Shown: positions 7,251-13,602 of the stretch, one piece after another
Layout of the letters: each line of letters opens with the position of its first letter
Numbering within the stretch: the first letter of the stretch is position 1
Source: Theristus sp. LFF4_11
Lineage: Eukaryota; Nematoda; Chromadorea; Monhysterida; Xyalidae
Length of the DNA stretch: 13,602 nucleotides
Reading direction: 5' to 3'
Assembly: GCA_030248135.1 (NCBI GenBank)
Contig: JASANC010005238.1
Coordinates: 1-13,602 of the forward strand
Made by a program: the position numbers and the translations under genes
The notes under the pieces: model-generated
Database searches by the model: none
What the model was told of the DNA's origin: nothing
Seen by the model: the letters and a program-made list of their open reading frames with translations, nothing else

Positions 7251-7745
7251 AAACCGGACCACAAAATCATCAAACATGCAATAATCGGTGATTCGCAAAT
7301 CAAAAAGTTGAACATCACCCAACTACGGAACTCCTTTATAAAATCGCAATCTGGTTGGAAAATTAGGGACATTCACAATTTTCTACCGGAAGTTCCGAAG
7401 CCATCCGTGTCTGTGCTGTTATTCGTTGGGACAAATGAGGTTTTTGCTGACAGTAACATTGAAAAGTTAACAAACAAATTCATGAAACTTGCATTACAGT
7501 TGCGAAAAGAATTTGATGTACCGCTCATTTGTTTTGCACCAATCCCTGAAAAACGAAATGCTGAGAGCAAGGCGCGTGAGCTAAATTCAAGCCTTGCAAC
7601 CACTTTCAAGAATACCAAACATATATATTTTGTAAAACCATTCGCTAAGTTACGGCTTCAGCCTGATCAATTGCATTACACTCCGCAATCTGTGTATTAC
7701 ATTTTGGAACAAATGCAACGACTCGTTGGCAGAATTTTGGCATAA
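7236..7745 (+). CDS. SGNH/GDSL hydrolase-like protein (probable C-terminal part of a longer, frameshifted protein)
   Basis: The frame runs from ATG 7236 (an in-frame GTG lies at 7218) to the TAA at 7743-7745, about 169 residues. All four SGNH blocks are visible. Block I is IIGDSQIKKL with the nucleophile Ser20 (7293-7295). Block II is SGWKIRDI with Gly40. Block III is FVGTNEV with Asn67 (7434-7436). Block V is DQLHYTP with Asp144 and His147 (7665-7676). It would be an esterase or acyl-hydrolase; the substrate is unknown. Its ATG overlaps the TGA of the upstream frame as ATGA, which allows stop-restart translation, but the 7096-7250 repeats show the two frames were once one. Known: CR1-type non-LTR retrotransposons carry an esterase of this fold in ORF1. 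No RT follows here, and the ORF sits 0.99 kb past the envelope stop and before the element's likely 3' end. Confidence 0.75.
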   Translation: MKKRSKPDHKIIKHAIIGDSQIKKLNITQLRNSFIKSQSGWKIRDIHNFLPEVPKPSVSVLLFVGTNEVFADSNIEKLTNKFMKLALQLRKEFDVPLICFAPIPEKRNAESKARELNSSLATTFKNTKHIYFVKPFAKLRLQPDQLHYTPQSVYYILEQMQRLVGRILA

Positions 7746-7874
7746 TTGTATTCGAATGTTTTTGCATTGCCATTGTTGCCCAATTACAATTCCATTGTTA
7801 TGCATTTATAATTGTGTGAATCATTATATTGTTTGTTCCGAAACCGAGTAGCATTTTTGCTGTTGTTTGGAGTG

Positions 7875-7894
7875 TCGCGGAAAAACTACCGCGA
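7875..7894 (+). repeat. Stem-loop TCGCGG-AAAAACTA-CCGCGA
   Basis: A perfect 6-bp G+C-rich stem with an 8-nt loop, in an A/T-rich setting between the SGNH ORF and the presumed 3' LTR. It could be an RNA structure in the 3' region of the transcript. Confidence 0.6.
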
Positions 7895-8085
7895 GAAAAA
7901 GTGCGCGTTATCTCACAGTTTCAATTGAGCTCTCACTGTTGAGCGCACATGCTGCAATGTTTTGACTTCAAGCTGCGCTGTGTGTTCTGTGTTCTGTGTT
8001 GCATTTCTCTCAACATGTTTCATTCTGTTGTATTCTGTTGTTTTTCCATGTGTTGGTATCTGGACATAAAAACGTATTTTTTCTC

Positions 8086-8091
8086 AATAAA
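8086..8091 (+). terminator. AATAAA polyadenylation signal
   Basis: A canonical AATAAA lies about 340 bp after the SGNH stop and 1.84 kb after the envelope stop, at the right end of the retroelement. It is the best candidate for 3' end formation of the element's transcript. Confidence 0.5.
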
Positions 8092-8098
8092 CGCCGCA

Positions 8099-8935
8099 AC
8101 ACTTTCACAGTCGAACAAAAATGTTCCCTGGGGTAATTCCACCCGGAGATTTTGAAAATTGGGTTAATTTTTTACCCCGACCCTGTTTTTGGGTAAAAAT
8201 TGAGCATTTTTAATTGTTCGGAGGGTTTTCACCTGGTTTTAAGTGTTCGCCCTTTCAATTTTTAGCTGGGACACTTTCACAGTTGAACAAAAATGTTTCC
8301 TAGGGTAATTTCATCCGTATTTTCTGAAAATTTAGTTATTTTTTTTGCCCGGGCACTTTTTTGAGTCAAAATTGTGCATTTTTGAAAGTTCGTAGCATTT
8401 TGACTGAGTATCAGTTTTTCATTCTTACAAATTTTGTCTGAGCTGCGAAAAATAGTAGGAAAAAGGTCTAGTCCGTAGTAATTCAATGCGCTGATCACGG
8501 ATTTTGGGTTAGTTTTTTACGTGAGCAACTCTAGATGCTGAATCGTGACGATTTCGGGCGAATCGGCCGTCGAAATTGGCGAAATCGGTCCAGAAACGAA
8601 AAACAAGAAAAGGGTGTTTTCCAGGGTAATTCAATGCGCTGATTACGGATTTTGGGTTAGTTTTCTTACGTGAGCAACTCTAGATACCGAATCGTGACGA
8701 TTTCGGGCGAATCGGCCGTGGAATTTAGTGAAACCGGTCCAGAAATGAAAAACAAGAAGTCGGTGTTTTCTATGGTAATTCATTGCGCTGATCACGGCTT
8801 TGGGTCAGTTTTTTTTATGTGAGCAATTTCTAGGTACTGAATCGTGACGATTTTGGGCGAATCGGCCGTAGAAATAGCATAGACGAAATTGGCCTAAAAA
8901 CGAAAAATGAAAAACCTGAGTTGTCCGGGGTTTAG
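8099..8935 (+). repeat. Satellite-like array, five degenerate tandem units (about 172 and 149 bp)
   Basis: The anchor word GGTAATT (AGTAATT in copy 3) occurs at 8132, 8304, 8477, 8625 and 8774, so the spacing is 172, 172-173, 148 and 149 bp. Units 1-2 share ACACTTTCACAGTYGAACAA (8099, 8271). Units 3-5 share ATTCAATGCGCTGAT and GAATCGTGACGATTTYGGGC. All five share the pattern GTTnCCnnGGTAATTC...TTTTGGGTTAGTTTTTT. No coding signal. Two length classes suggest an older 172-bp and a younger 149-bp version of one unit. Confidence 0.8.
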
Positions 8936-9000
8936 AAGAATGTGTGACCAACGTATTGTGATTTTGGTCCGACCTTTGGGGCTTATGTAAAAGTCAGAAT

Positions 9001-9142
9001 ATTATCTAAAAATGCGGGAGACGCATATAAAAGGAGGAATATGGCCTTGTGTAAGCAGTGAAAGACTTGGCTCGACAACCTTTTCAAGTCTCTGATGTGG
9101 TACACACGGATACAAGTACATAAGAGTCATATTTTTGCGCCG
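9001..9142 (+). repeat. Left terminal inverted repeat with inward TATAAAAG
   Basis: Perfect match to the reverse complement of 9887-10028. It contains GCATATAAAAGGAGG with TATAAAAG at 9026-9033 pointing into the element, a possible promoter. Confidence 0.85.
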
Positions 9143-9886
9143 TTTATTCTTTATTTCGGTTGCAAGTGGCAACTCTCGTACATTGTAGACAAATGAAACT
9201 TTCACATTTGCTTTTTTCTAGCATTTAGCGACCTCTAAAACCACTAAAATAACGATCAGACTTTAGATCGCTGACACTGGTTTGCACAAAGTGTATCGCA
9301 GAGGCATTGGGAACGCAAGGTCTCCTTCTGTGGCAATGACTCACCGGTTTATCCTGTCACAAGAGTTTGGTAAAAAGGGTGAAAATCAACGGAAGACAAC
9401 ACTTTTTGCACTGGTGCTGCTGTATGCACAGCGGTGCGTACGTTAGCAACAACGATAAAGCTACATACAGCAATGTTTTGCAATCTCTGATGTTTCTGTT
9501 TTTTGCACAGAATTTACAGTATAGCCGATTAAACATGGCAGCTTTTTTCAGGGTGCAAGGAGCGCGCGAATTTTGAATGAAAGAAAAAGAAGTTCAGAAA
9601 CCAAATTGTATGCCAAATTTGACGCGTTTTTTAAGCTAATGGATTATCCGTATTATTCTGTTCATTCTTTCTCCCTTGCACACATGATTGGAAATTATGT
9701 TGGCATTTTTGAAAAAGACTAGTCAGCGACTAATCCCGCCTTGATGGACTGCCTCATTTATTCGGCCATGCTGTACAGAATTTCGCACATGATGTGATTT
9801 TAGACTAAACTGAAGAGGACAATTGAAAAATATCTACCTTACTTCAAAATTTTTACGCTTTTCAGCAAGCTTTTAAACAACAAACG
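9143..9886. other. Interior of the 142-bp-TIR element, no gene seen
   Basis: A 744-bp A/T-rich interior with no frame I would call coding. Features seen are a small hairpin (GTTGC-AAGTG-GCAAC, 9159-9173) and a tctctgatgt word at 9485 that echoes one in the TIRs. Confidence 0.5.
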
Positions 9887-10028
9887 CGGCGCAAAAATAT
9901 GACTCTTATGTACTTGTATCCGTGTGTACCACATCAGAGACTTGAAAAGGTTGTCGAGCCAAGTCTTTCACTGCTTACACAAGGCCATATTCCTCCTTTT
10001 ATATGCGTCTCCCGCATTTTTAGATAAT
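9887..10028 (-). repeat. Right terminal inverted repeat with inward TATAAAAG
   Basis: Reverse complement of the left arm. The inward-facing TATAAAAG lies on the minus strand at 9996-10003. The two arms would give convergent transcripts. Confidence 0.85.
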
Positions 10029-10139
10029 TGGTAAAACGGTCCAAAATGTCGATTTTGAACGTGCAGACAATTTTACAAAAAAAAATTTTCTTGAAGCTTC
10101 AGAAAATTGTGCAAAAAATGTTGTTGTTGTAATTTTTGG

Positions 10140-10356
10140 TTGATTCACGTGCGTGTCTTGCTGACTCTGTGTCTGTGTTTGTGCTGGTTTATGCTGAAAA
10201 CGTGATGAAGGAACGACGAAATGAGCGTAAATGTTTTTAGACATAAAAAGGCCATTACGGCCCGGATTCCGGCAATTTCGACCGATTCGGCCCGGCCGGA
10301 ACACGCTTGGGCCCGATCCGGTCCGGATTCCGGCAAATTTGCCGGATACATCCCTA
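10140..10356. repeat. GC-rich dispersed-repeat fragment with 18-bp palindrome and hAT-like end
   Basis: A GT-rich stretch (10140-10190) is followed by a block made of CCGG/GGCCCGG words. CCGGATTCCGGCAA occurs twice (10262-10275, 10323-10336), and TCCGGCAAATTTGCCGGA (10329-10346) is a perfect palindrome. Read on the minus strand, the edge is TAGGGATGTATCCGG. TAGGGATG resembles the terminus of many hAT transposons (for example maize Ac). The matching other end and target duplication were not found, so this may be a solo end or part of a larger nested element. Confidence 0.4.
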
Positions 10357-10841
10357 CTTTCAGAGCATATTAAAAGAAAATTCTTCAAAATTGTCTTTAA
10401 AAATTTAAACAAAAAGTTTTGTATGTATATGACTAAAAAATCCCGCCCTCAATGATTCTTTCCAGTGCCCAGCCCGCCACCCACACTGCTCTGAAACGCA
10501 GCTTACCTGCGCCGGCATGGAACACAAAGCACCACAACAAACACTGTTGAGTGTCCATCCAAGTTCAGTGCGGTTCTCAGTTGAGTTGAGTGCAATTCAG
10601 ACTTAGAATGAGATCAGAATAATGGACTGTATCAATCGCGGAGTATTTGCGTGAATTTTCAGCAAGATTTTTTTTCATGATTGAAAAACGAGCGTCGAAT
10701 TGGCAGGATCCAAAAATCACAAGTCTCTGCTCAATTCGACGCCCATTATTCAAATCATATCCACTGAATGCTGCTGATGCAGGCGCAGCTTCAGCTGAGC
10801 TTGTTGCTGTGATTGAAATGACTTCCAAAGAATGCCGATAA
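10357..10841. other. Intergenic stretch, no gene supported
   Basis: Mixed-composition DNA without RNA genes or a convincing ORF. Minus-strand frames here are open but lack an identifiable product; see the finding on the empty site of the element that follows. Confidence 0.5.
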
Positions 10842-10849
10842 ATCGCCAA
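10842..10849. repeat. Target-site duplication ATCGCCAA (left copy)
   Basis: The 8-bp direct repeat ATCGCCAA at 10842-10849 and 11660-11667 exactly abuts the termini of the element between them. Eight bp is the hAT signature. Confidence 0.9.
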
Positions 10850-11106
10850 CAGTACCGTGGGCCCAAAAAAAATTTCGAGGGGGGGGGGGGGTGTGGTCCC
10901 GTGGGGGGGGCGGGTGCCCAACAAAAAGTGAGGGGGGGCCAACCGATGGTAACGTGGGACCCCCCCCCCCCCCCCAGGGGGGACCCATGGGGGGGGGTGC
11001 ATTTTTTCAAAATTTTCTGTGGGGGGGGGTCCACCCCCCCCCCCCCCCATGAAAATTTTTAGCTTAAATTTTGAAGGAAAAACGCTAAATTTTGCTGCAA
11101 AATCGT

Positions 11107-11190
11107 TGAAATTACAATGAAGATGGTCAAGTTATCATATATTCAGCTTATATTATGGACTTTATAGACAAAAAATAATGATTTTCGAAA
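11107..11190 (+). repeat. Conserved A/T-rich core of the hAT-like family
   Basis: About 84 bp (from GAAATTACAATGAAGATGGT to the ATTTTCGAAAA end) repeat on the minus strand at 12214-12297 in copy B with hardly any change, while the neighbouring G/C runs differ in length. Confidence 0.8.
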
Positions 11191-11363
11191 AAAAAGTTAG
11201 GGTGTGCAGAAAATTTTGGGGGGGGGGGTGTCCGCCAGACAAAATTTCATGGGGGGGTGGGGGGGGTGTCGGCCAAATTTTCGAGGGGGGGGGTACGATG
11301 GGGGGGGGTGCCCGGTTTTAGGGGGGGGGGGGTGGCACGGTGCCCCCCCCACCCCCCACCCGA

Positions 11364-11589
11364 TTTGTATACATACTTAAAAGTGATTTTTTTGATTTCT
11401 GATCAGTGGTTGCTTGCAATGATGAGTCGTTGTAGGTTCCTAATCCTAAACCTAATCCTAATCCTAAGCCAAGCCTTTTTTATAAGGTGAAAATGATCAA
11501 TTTAGTTTTTGCATTTTTTTCTTTCCTGTGTTAAAGGGCAGGGGCCACCGCTACTGCACATGCACCTGTTTTAATAATGATGCATTACG
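11364..11589. mobile_element. Insertion in copy A, 226 bp, flanked by 11-bp direct repeats
   Basis: Copy B lacks this segment. In copy A it is bracketed by CCCCCACCCGA (11353-11363 and 11590-11600), which behaves as a target duplication, although the C-run makes its exact length uncertain. The insert has no inverted-repeat ends and no ORF. It may be a SINE-like or unclassified insertion; a deletion in copy B through the short repeats is the alternative. Confidence 0.6.
11439..11468 (-). repeat. Five telomere-like hexamers CCTAAN (TTAGG-type on the minus strand)
   Basis: Five uninterrupted hexamers CCTAAT, CCTAAA, CCTAAT, CCTAAT, CCTAAG run from 11439 to 11468. On the minus strand they read nTTAGG. 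They resemble the nematode TTAGGC and arthropod TTAGG telomere repeats, but the variable base is mostly A, so they are degenerate. Confidence 0.6.
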
Positions 11590-11659
11590 CCCCCACCCGA
11601 CGGTCTCGGGTGCTCTGGGGGGGTGTACCCCCCCACCCCCCCCCCCGCCCACGGTACTG

Positions 11660-11667
11660 ATCGCCAA
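11660..11667. repeat. Target-site duplication ATCGCCAA (right copy)
   Basis: Second copy of the 8-bp duplication made by copy A. Confidence 0.9.
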
Positions 11668-11964
11668 CGAATCCAAGCAGCTGCGAAGTAACAATGACAT
11701 TTTGATCCACCATGAGATGAGCCGATACAGTCGTCGTCGTTGGATGATTGCACTGTTTGCAAACCGTTTTCGATCGAATTTGGTCTCGAAATCTTGAATC
11801 GTTTGATATTTTTTTTAATATTTGAAGCACGCCCCCACCGATTCCGGAAACCCGAAGGTACCAAACTCCGGTGGGATTGGGGAACGGACGGCTCACCATT
11901 CCGTGGAACCAATACCCTCGCCACGTGAGGGGGACAGCCTCTAAGCCCCGCTCTGTCCTGGGGG
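11668..11964. other. Spacer between the two hAT-like elements, no gene supported
   Basis: About 300 bp of ordinary composition. The minus strand has open frames that continue into the DNA left of copy A when the insertion is ignored (see findings), but no product is recognisable. Confidence 0.4.
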
Positions 11965-11972
11965 GCTGGGGG
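11965..11972. repeat. Target-site duplication GCTGGGGG (left copy)
   Basis: The 8-bp direct repeat GCTGGGGG at 11965-11972 and 12542-12549 exactly abuts copy B. Confidence 0.88.
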
Positions 11973-12541
11973 CAGTACCGTGGGCGGGGGGGGGGGGGGG
12001 GGGGGTACACCCCCCCCCAGAGCACCCGAGACCGTCGGGTGGGGGGGGGGGGGGGCACCGTGCCACCCCCCCCCCCCCTAAAACAGGGCACCCCCCCATC
12101 GTACCCCCCCCCCCTCGAAAATTTGGCCGACACCCCCCCCCCCCCCCCCATGAAATTTTGTCTGGCGGACACCCCCCCCCCCAAAATTTTCTGGACACCC
12201 AAATTTTTTTTTTTCGAAAATCATGATTTTTTGTCTATAAAGTCCATAATATAAGCTGAATATATGATAACTTGACCATCTTCATTGTAATTTCAAAGAT
12301 GTTGCAGCAAAATTTAGCGTTTTTCCTTTCAAATTTGAGCGAAAAAATTTCATGGGGGGGGGGGGGGCGCCCCTGGACCCCCCCACAGAAAATTTTGAAA
12401 AAATGCACCCCCCCCCATGGGACCCCCCTGGGGGGGGTCCCACGTTACCATAGGTTGGACCCCCCCCCTCACTTTTTGGTCGGCACCCCCCCCCACGGTA
12501 CCATACCCCCCCTCGAAAATTTTTTTGGGCCCACGGTACTG
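11973..12541 (-). mobile_element. hAT-like non-autonomous element, copy B, opposite orientation to copy A
   Basis: Starts CAGTACCGTGGGC and ends GCCCACGGTACTG, flanked by its own 8-bp duplication GCTGGGGG. At 569 bp it is 241 bp shorter than copy A, which is explained by the insertion in A. Its minus strand matches copy A module by module. It contains a GGCACCGTGCC palindrome near 12060 and C runs of up to about 17. Confidence 0.85.
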
Positions 12542-12549
12542 GCTGGGGG
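12542..12549. repeat. Target-site duplication GCTGGGGG (right copy)
   Basis: Second copy of the 8-bp duplication made by copy B. Confidence 0.88.
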
Positions 12550-13086
12550 CACCAGTGATCTTAGCCCGATTTCGGTTTCGGTGGCCTGCGGTCGCTATAT
12601 CCCCGCAGGGCAGCGAATCCGAAAGCTTTTAGTTGAAAACCAGTGTAGTTATTAGAGTAGAGAGCTACACTGGCGGCAGTGAATATGAATCTGTCGTCGT
12701 CGTTCCGTTCCACATTGTTTTTCATTTCAACCATTGTTATTCACATCAGCTCTCGAATAAAAAACCAAAAAAACTAAACCAACAGCTCAAAACTGAATGT
12801 TGTTATTTTTTTCGTTCATTTTCAAAGCAACAACGGTCGCAATCTTGAAGAAAGCCACTCCGCGGCAGCAAGTCCCTTCCTAGCAAAAAAGTCCTAGTCT
12901 AAAAACATTTTGCCTGCATTGTCAAGGCGTGTTCAGTACGCTCCGCTCAATTTGCAACATGAGCAGTCACGCAGTTCCTGGACCTGCGGCCCCTGCCCCT
13001 AAATACAAAAAAAACAATCAACATGTTTCGTTTTTATTAAAAATGAATTTCTGATTTGATTCGTTGAAGAAATTAAAAATTTGGAA
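12550..13086. other. Non-coding stretch with small hairpin and AATAAA, no gene supported
   Basis: An inverted repeat CCAGTGTAG...CTACACTGG (12640-12648, 12665-12673) has a 9-bp stem and 16-nt loop. An AATAAA lies at 12756-12761. Two short ATG frames (12685, 30 residues; 12959, 31 residues, Pro/Ala-rich) could be leader exons but have no further support. Confidence 0.4.
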
Positions 13087-13093
13087 TATAAAA
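13087..13093 (+). promoter_or_regulatory. Candidate TATA box for the downstream GC-rich exon
   Basis: TATAAAA in an A/T-rich stretch about 207 bp upstream of ATG 13294. Weak, position-based evidence only. Confidence 0.25.
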
Positions 13094-13293
13094 CGCCAAG
13101 AAGCATCCATTGAACAAAATCGAGGTTGTTCTCTTATTGTTCGACCAGAATCTTGATTCAAATGTCAACTCGGCCAGCTGTTTTGGCGGTTATAATCAAC
13201 CGACGACGACGGACAACCTGACCTGGGCTGGGAATTGGATATTGGAATTACAGCAGAAAAAGAACACATCAGACTGAACAACTGAAAATAACC

Positions 13294-13534
13294 ATGGCGG
13301 TTTCGCCAGCCAAGACGACGATGGAGCCGATGGACGTTCTCGTGGCGGCCGAAAATGCCAGCACCGCCGCCGTCGTCAGCAACATGAAGGACACGACGAC
13401 GGCGCTGTTCGTGTCGCCGCCGGGGCAGCAGCAACAGACGCGGGCGACGCAGATTCGCGACGACGAGCGTCGTGACGCCGACCTGCTCCACGTCGACCAC
13501 CGGATCGCTGCCGCCGATCATGGTCGGCCGGCTG
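13294..13534 (+). CDS. First coding exon of an unrecognised host gene (partial)
   Basis: ATG 13294 lies in a good context (ataaccATGGCG). The frame MAVSPAKTTMEPMDVLVAAE... has almost every third codon base G or C up to about 13530, in contrast to the A/T-rich DNA around it. It then changes abruptly to T-rich codons and ends at a TGA (13567-13569). That break suggests an exon end; a GT at 13535 (gctg|gtgttt) is a possible, non-ideal donor. The peptide is Ala/Thr-rich, then QQQQ and a charged stretch (RDDERRDADLLHVDHR). I recognise no domain; it could be an N-terminal low-complexity leader of a larger protein. If no intron exists, it is a 91-residue protein. Confidence 0.45.
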
Positions 13535-13602
13535 GTGTTTTTATTAGTGGTTTTTTCACGGATTGCTGAAAACTGATTTTTCGCTGGTGTTTGGTCTGGT
13601 TG

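Larger units (their letters stand above)
1..8098 (+). mobile_element. BEL/Pao-class LTR retroelement with envelope gene, 5' truncated by window
   Basis: The order RT, RNase H, integrase, Pao-type C-terminal block, envelope, 3' non-coding region and AATAAA is that of an envelope-bearing BEL/Pao element (endogenous-retrovirus-like). Seen directly: pol-env is one intact frame of over 2080 codons, open at base 2, so this copy looks young or recently active. Known: C. elegans Cer7-type BEL/Pao elements carry an envelope related to phlebovirus glycoproteins. Inferred: gag, protease, primer-binding site and 5' LTR lie left of the window. The right border is uncertain. I place it near 8098, because from 8099 the sequence matches a tandem repeat unit that recurs at 8271. 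A typical polypurine tract next to a TG...CA LTR is not obvious, so the 3' LTR could begin at 6251, 7873 or 7902. Confidence 0.8.
7873..8098 (+). repeat. Putative 3' LTR / 3' terminal region of the retroelement
   Basis: Candidate LTR starts are TGTCGCGG at 7873 and, after the purine run GAGAAAAAG (7893-7901), TGCGCG at 7902. A candidate end is CGCCGCA at 8098, just before the satellite unit that begins ACACTTTCACAG. TGCG...CGCA would be short terminal inverted repeats. Against this, AATAAA lies only 7 bp from the proposed end, which leaves little room for a poly(A) site and U5. Only the opposite LTR, outside the window, can decide. Confidence 0.3.
9001..10028. mobile_element. Non-autonomous DNA element with 142-bp perfect terminal inverted repeats
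   Basis: Bases 9001-9142 are, base by base, the reverse complement of 9887-10028, with a 744-bp interior. Identity over 142 bp on both sides implies a recent insertion. The only target-duplication candidate I see is TA (9003-9004 and 10025-10026), as expected for Tc1/mariner-type or other TA-targeting transposases. If TA is the target, the element proper starts TCTAAAAATGCGGG. There is no transposase gene: the frames inside are short, A/T-rich and unconvincing. A long-TIR MITE or foldback element fits. Confidence 0.8.
10850..11659 (+). mobile_element. hAT-like non-autonomous element, copy A, G/C-homopolymer-rich
   Basis: Starts CAGTACCGTGGGC and ends GCCCACGGTACTG, a perfect 13-bp terminal inverted repeat, flanked by the 8-bp duplication ATCGCCAA. 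The interior is a chain of short A/T-rich words separated by runs of 7-16 G or C, plus an A/T-rich core (11107-11190). It has no transposase. Its body is the reverse complement of copy B, apart from run lengths and an extra 237 bp at 11364-11600. hAT assignment follows from the 8-bp duplication and the CAG start; the transposase family is not proven. Confidence 0.85.

Noticed and set aside
7949..8155. Cys/Phe-rich 68-residue frame
   Set aside because: It crosses the AATAAA and runs into the satellite; composition is that of T-rich non-coding DNA.
9026..9045. AAGGAGG followed by ATG as a bacterial ribosome-binding site
   Set aside because: The frame after ATG stops after six codons, and everything else in the window is eukaryotic transposon DNA.
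9002..9205. Short frames within the 142-bp-TIR element (9002-9205 minus, 9367-9576 plus)
   Set aside because: Short, no domain, and one lies mostly inside the inverted repeat itself.
11439..11468. A chromosome end (true telomere)
   Set aside because: Only five degenerate hexamers, internal to an insertion and flanked by ordinary sequence on both sides.
10577..12655. Gly- and Pro-rich frames across the G/C runs on both strands
   Set aside because: Homopolymer runs keep all frames open; poly-Gly/poly-Pro is an artefact of composition, and the segments are explained as hAT-like elements.

Overview
This window looks like eukaryotic, transposon-rich DNA, most likely from a nematode. That assignment is an inference. 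It rests on a BEL/Pao-class LTR retroelement whose envelope has a bunyavirus (phlebovirus) Gc-like architecture, a combination known from C. elegans Cer7-type elements. Nothing in the window identifies the species.

Layout. (1) Bases 1-6250 are one uninterrupted reading frame, already open at the left edge. It encodes reverse transcriptase, RNase H, integrase and a Pao-type C-terminal block, then continues without a stop into a two-part envelope precursor (Gn-position ectodomain with membrane anchor, then a second signal-like segment, a Gc-like fusion protein and a C-terminal anchor). Gag, protease, the start of RT and the 5' LTR lie outside the window. (2) Bases 6251-8098 hold a CAcATTC-rich tandem array, three tandem copies of a 20-bp stem-loop, and a broken gene whose last part is a small SGNH (GDSL) hydrolase-like protein with all four family residues. 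The element's 3' end, with an AATAAA at 8086, is probably here, but its LTR borders cannot be fixed from one end. (3) Bases 8099-8935 are five degenerate tandem copies of a satellite-like unit (spacings about 172, 173, 148 and 149 bp). (4) Bases 9001-10028 are a non-autonomous element with perfect 142-bp terminal inverted repeats, each carrying an inward-facing TATAAAAG. (5) Bases 10140-10356 hold a GC-rich dispersed-repeat fragment with an 18-bp palindrome and an end resembling a hAT terminus. (6) Bases 10850-11659 and 11973-12541 are two members of one non-autonomous, hAT-like family in opposite orientation. They share the terminus CAGTACCGTGGGC, and each is flanked by its own perfect 8-bp target duplication (ATCGCCAA and GCTGGGGG). 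Their bodies are built of long G/C homopolymer runs, and the first carries a further 237-bp insertion with telomere-like CCTAAN hexamers. (7) From about 13087 the sequence turns into what looks like the promoter, leader and first coding exon of an unrelated GC-rich host gene cut off by the right edge.

How the parts work together: RT/RNase H and integrase would copy and insert the retroelement, and the envelope would make it potentially infectious between cells. The most unusual point is the SGNH-hydrolase ORF between envelope and 3' end. If it belongs to the element it would be an esterase-like accessory gene; it is split by at least one frameshift in this copy. No convincing minus-strand gene, rRNA, tRNA or CRISPR array was seen.
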